DNA from: an uncultured Eubacterium sp.
Lineage (GTDB): Bacteria > Bacillota > Clostridia > Peptostreptococcales > Anaerovoracaceae
Assembly (NCBI GenBank): GCA_905193765.1
Contig: CAJJPZ010000130.1
Location: forward strand, 1 to 6,293
DNA length: 6,293 nt
Direction of reading: 5' to 3'
Shown here: in pieces, positions 5,876 to 6,293 of the stretch
Numbering within the stretch: the stretch's first letter is position 1
Layout of the letters: every line of letters begins with the position of its first letter
The notes under the pieces: model-generated
What the model saw: only the letters and a program-made list of their open reading frames with translations
The model's database searches: none
What the model was told of the DNA's origin: nothing
Translations under genes and position numbers: made by a program

Positions 5876-5913
5876 AAAACGGAACAGTAGTCTCATCGGT
5901 ACTGTTCCGTTTT
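5876..5913. terminator. Bidirectional intrinsic terminator between convergent genes
   Basis: AAAACGGAACAGTA (5876-5889) is the perfect reverse complement of TACTGTTCCGTTTT (5900-5913), giving a 14-bp stem with a 10-base loop. The arms end in A4 on the left and T4 on the right, so the hairpin presents a U-rich 3' side on either strand. It lies 43 bp after the aminotransferase stop and 48 bp beyond the minus-strand gene's stop, so it can end both transcripts. Confidence 0.85.
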
Positions 5914-5961
5914 CGGTTTGCGTCCGGCGGCTGGTCACAGCCTCTTTCCTGATTCAAATGA

Positions 5962-6293
5962 TCATTTTGTAGTATCGGTCTGCCTGAGTCCTAGTATGTC
6001 TTTCTCTGATAAGCCGGTAGCCTTGGCGATGACAGGTATATCCATACCCATGGCCAGCATGTTTGTGGCGATGTCACGATCACGTTCGGCAGCACCACGG
6101 GCAAGGCCCTCTTTGATGCCAGAGGCGTGGCCTTCCTCAATGCCGAGTTTTTTGCCTTCCTGAACACCGTCAGCATGGCCCCTGACATACCCATCGTGTT
6201 CCCTGATCTCTTCCATCTCTTCTTTTGTCAGCATATCATACAAAAAGCTCATGATCTCACCACCGTTTTCTTTGAGGAAGTTCCTGAGTATGC
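5962..6293 (-). CDS. C-terminal part of an Rpn-family (PD-(D/E)XK transposase-like) protein, cut by window edge
   Basis: The minus-strand frame ends with TGA at 5962-5964 and stays open through the right edge of the window. The Met at 6252 is therefore probably internal: the frame before it reads ILRNFLKENGGEI and continues into MSFLYDMLTKEEMEEIRE. This junction and the following Gly-spaced hydrophilic tail (GYVRGHADGVQEGKKLG, then GIEEGHASGIKEGLARG) are typical of the C-terminal part of Rpn/PDDEXK nuclease-family transposase-like proteins in Clostridia. Most of the nuclease domain would lie outside the window. Family members are linked to RecA-independent recombination and are found in many copies per genome. 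The final segment (IATNMLAMGMDIPVIAKATGLSEKDILGLR) resembles the small helical motif common at the end of these proteins. It is convergent to the operon and functionally unrelated. Confidence 0.8.
   Translation of the reverse strand, partial: ILRNFLKENGGEIMSFLYDMLTKEEMEEIREHDGYVRGHADGVQEGKKLGIEEGHASGIKEGLARGAAERDRDIATNMLAMGMDIPVIAKATGLSEKDILGLRQTDTTK

Noticed and set aside
5918..6163. Plus-strand 81-residue open frame near the right end
   Set aside because: It is the antisense shadow of the Rpn-family tail, with a composition biased to Ser, Met and Pro and no ribosome binding site.

Overview
The window looks like chromosomal DNA from a low-to-mid GC Firmicute, most likely an anaerobic clostridium. 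The grounds are strong GGAGG-type ribosome binding sites ahead of every main gene, frequent AGA/AGG and ATA codons, short intergenic gaps, and a closing gene of the Rpn/PD-(D/E)XK transposase-like family that is common in gut Clostridia. The exact taxon cannot be fixed from the sequence.

Layout: positions 1-418 hold no convincing gene. They carry a probable intrinsic terminator of an upstream gene, then a dense run of inverted repeats that includes a perfect 26-bp palindrome, and then an extended -10 promoter. Next is a LuxR/GerE-type regulator (443-1204), and a 152-bp gap (1205-1356) with two tandem 20-bp A-tract repeats, a terminator-like hairpin and a candidate promoter that overlaps that hairpin. 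Four co-directional genes follow with gaps of 64, 24 and 74 bp: a GPH-family (MelB-like) symporter (1357-2775), a metal-dependent cyclase/kynurenine-formamidase-fold hydrolase (2840-3496), an agmatinase/arginase-family ureohydrolase (3521-4411) and a class III PLP aminotransferase resembling putrescine aminotransferase (4486-5832). A perfect 14-bp bidirectional terminator hairpin separates this operon from the convergent C-terminal part of an Rpn-family protein on the minus strand (5962-6293, cut by the window edge).

Reading of the system (inference): this is a regulated uptake-and-breakdown operon for a guanidino compound or a masked one. The symporter would import the substrate, the cyclase-fold enzyme would hydrolyse an amide, formamide or lactam bond, the ureohydrolase would release urea from a guanidino group, and the aminotransferase would convert the freed terminal amine (putrescine-like) to an aldehyde. 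Agmatine to putrescine to 4-aminobutanal fits the last two enzymes. The symporter and the cyclase-fold hydrolase are not part of the standard agmatine pathway and suggest a less obvious substrate. The LuxR-type protein is the likely local regulator.
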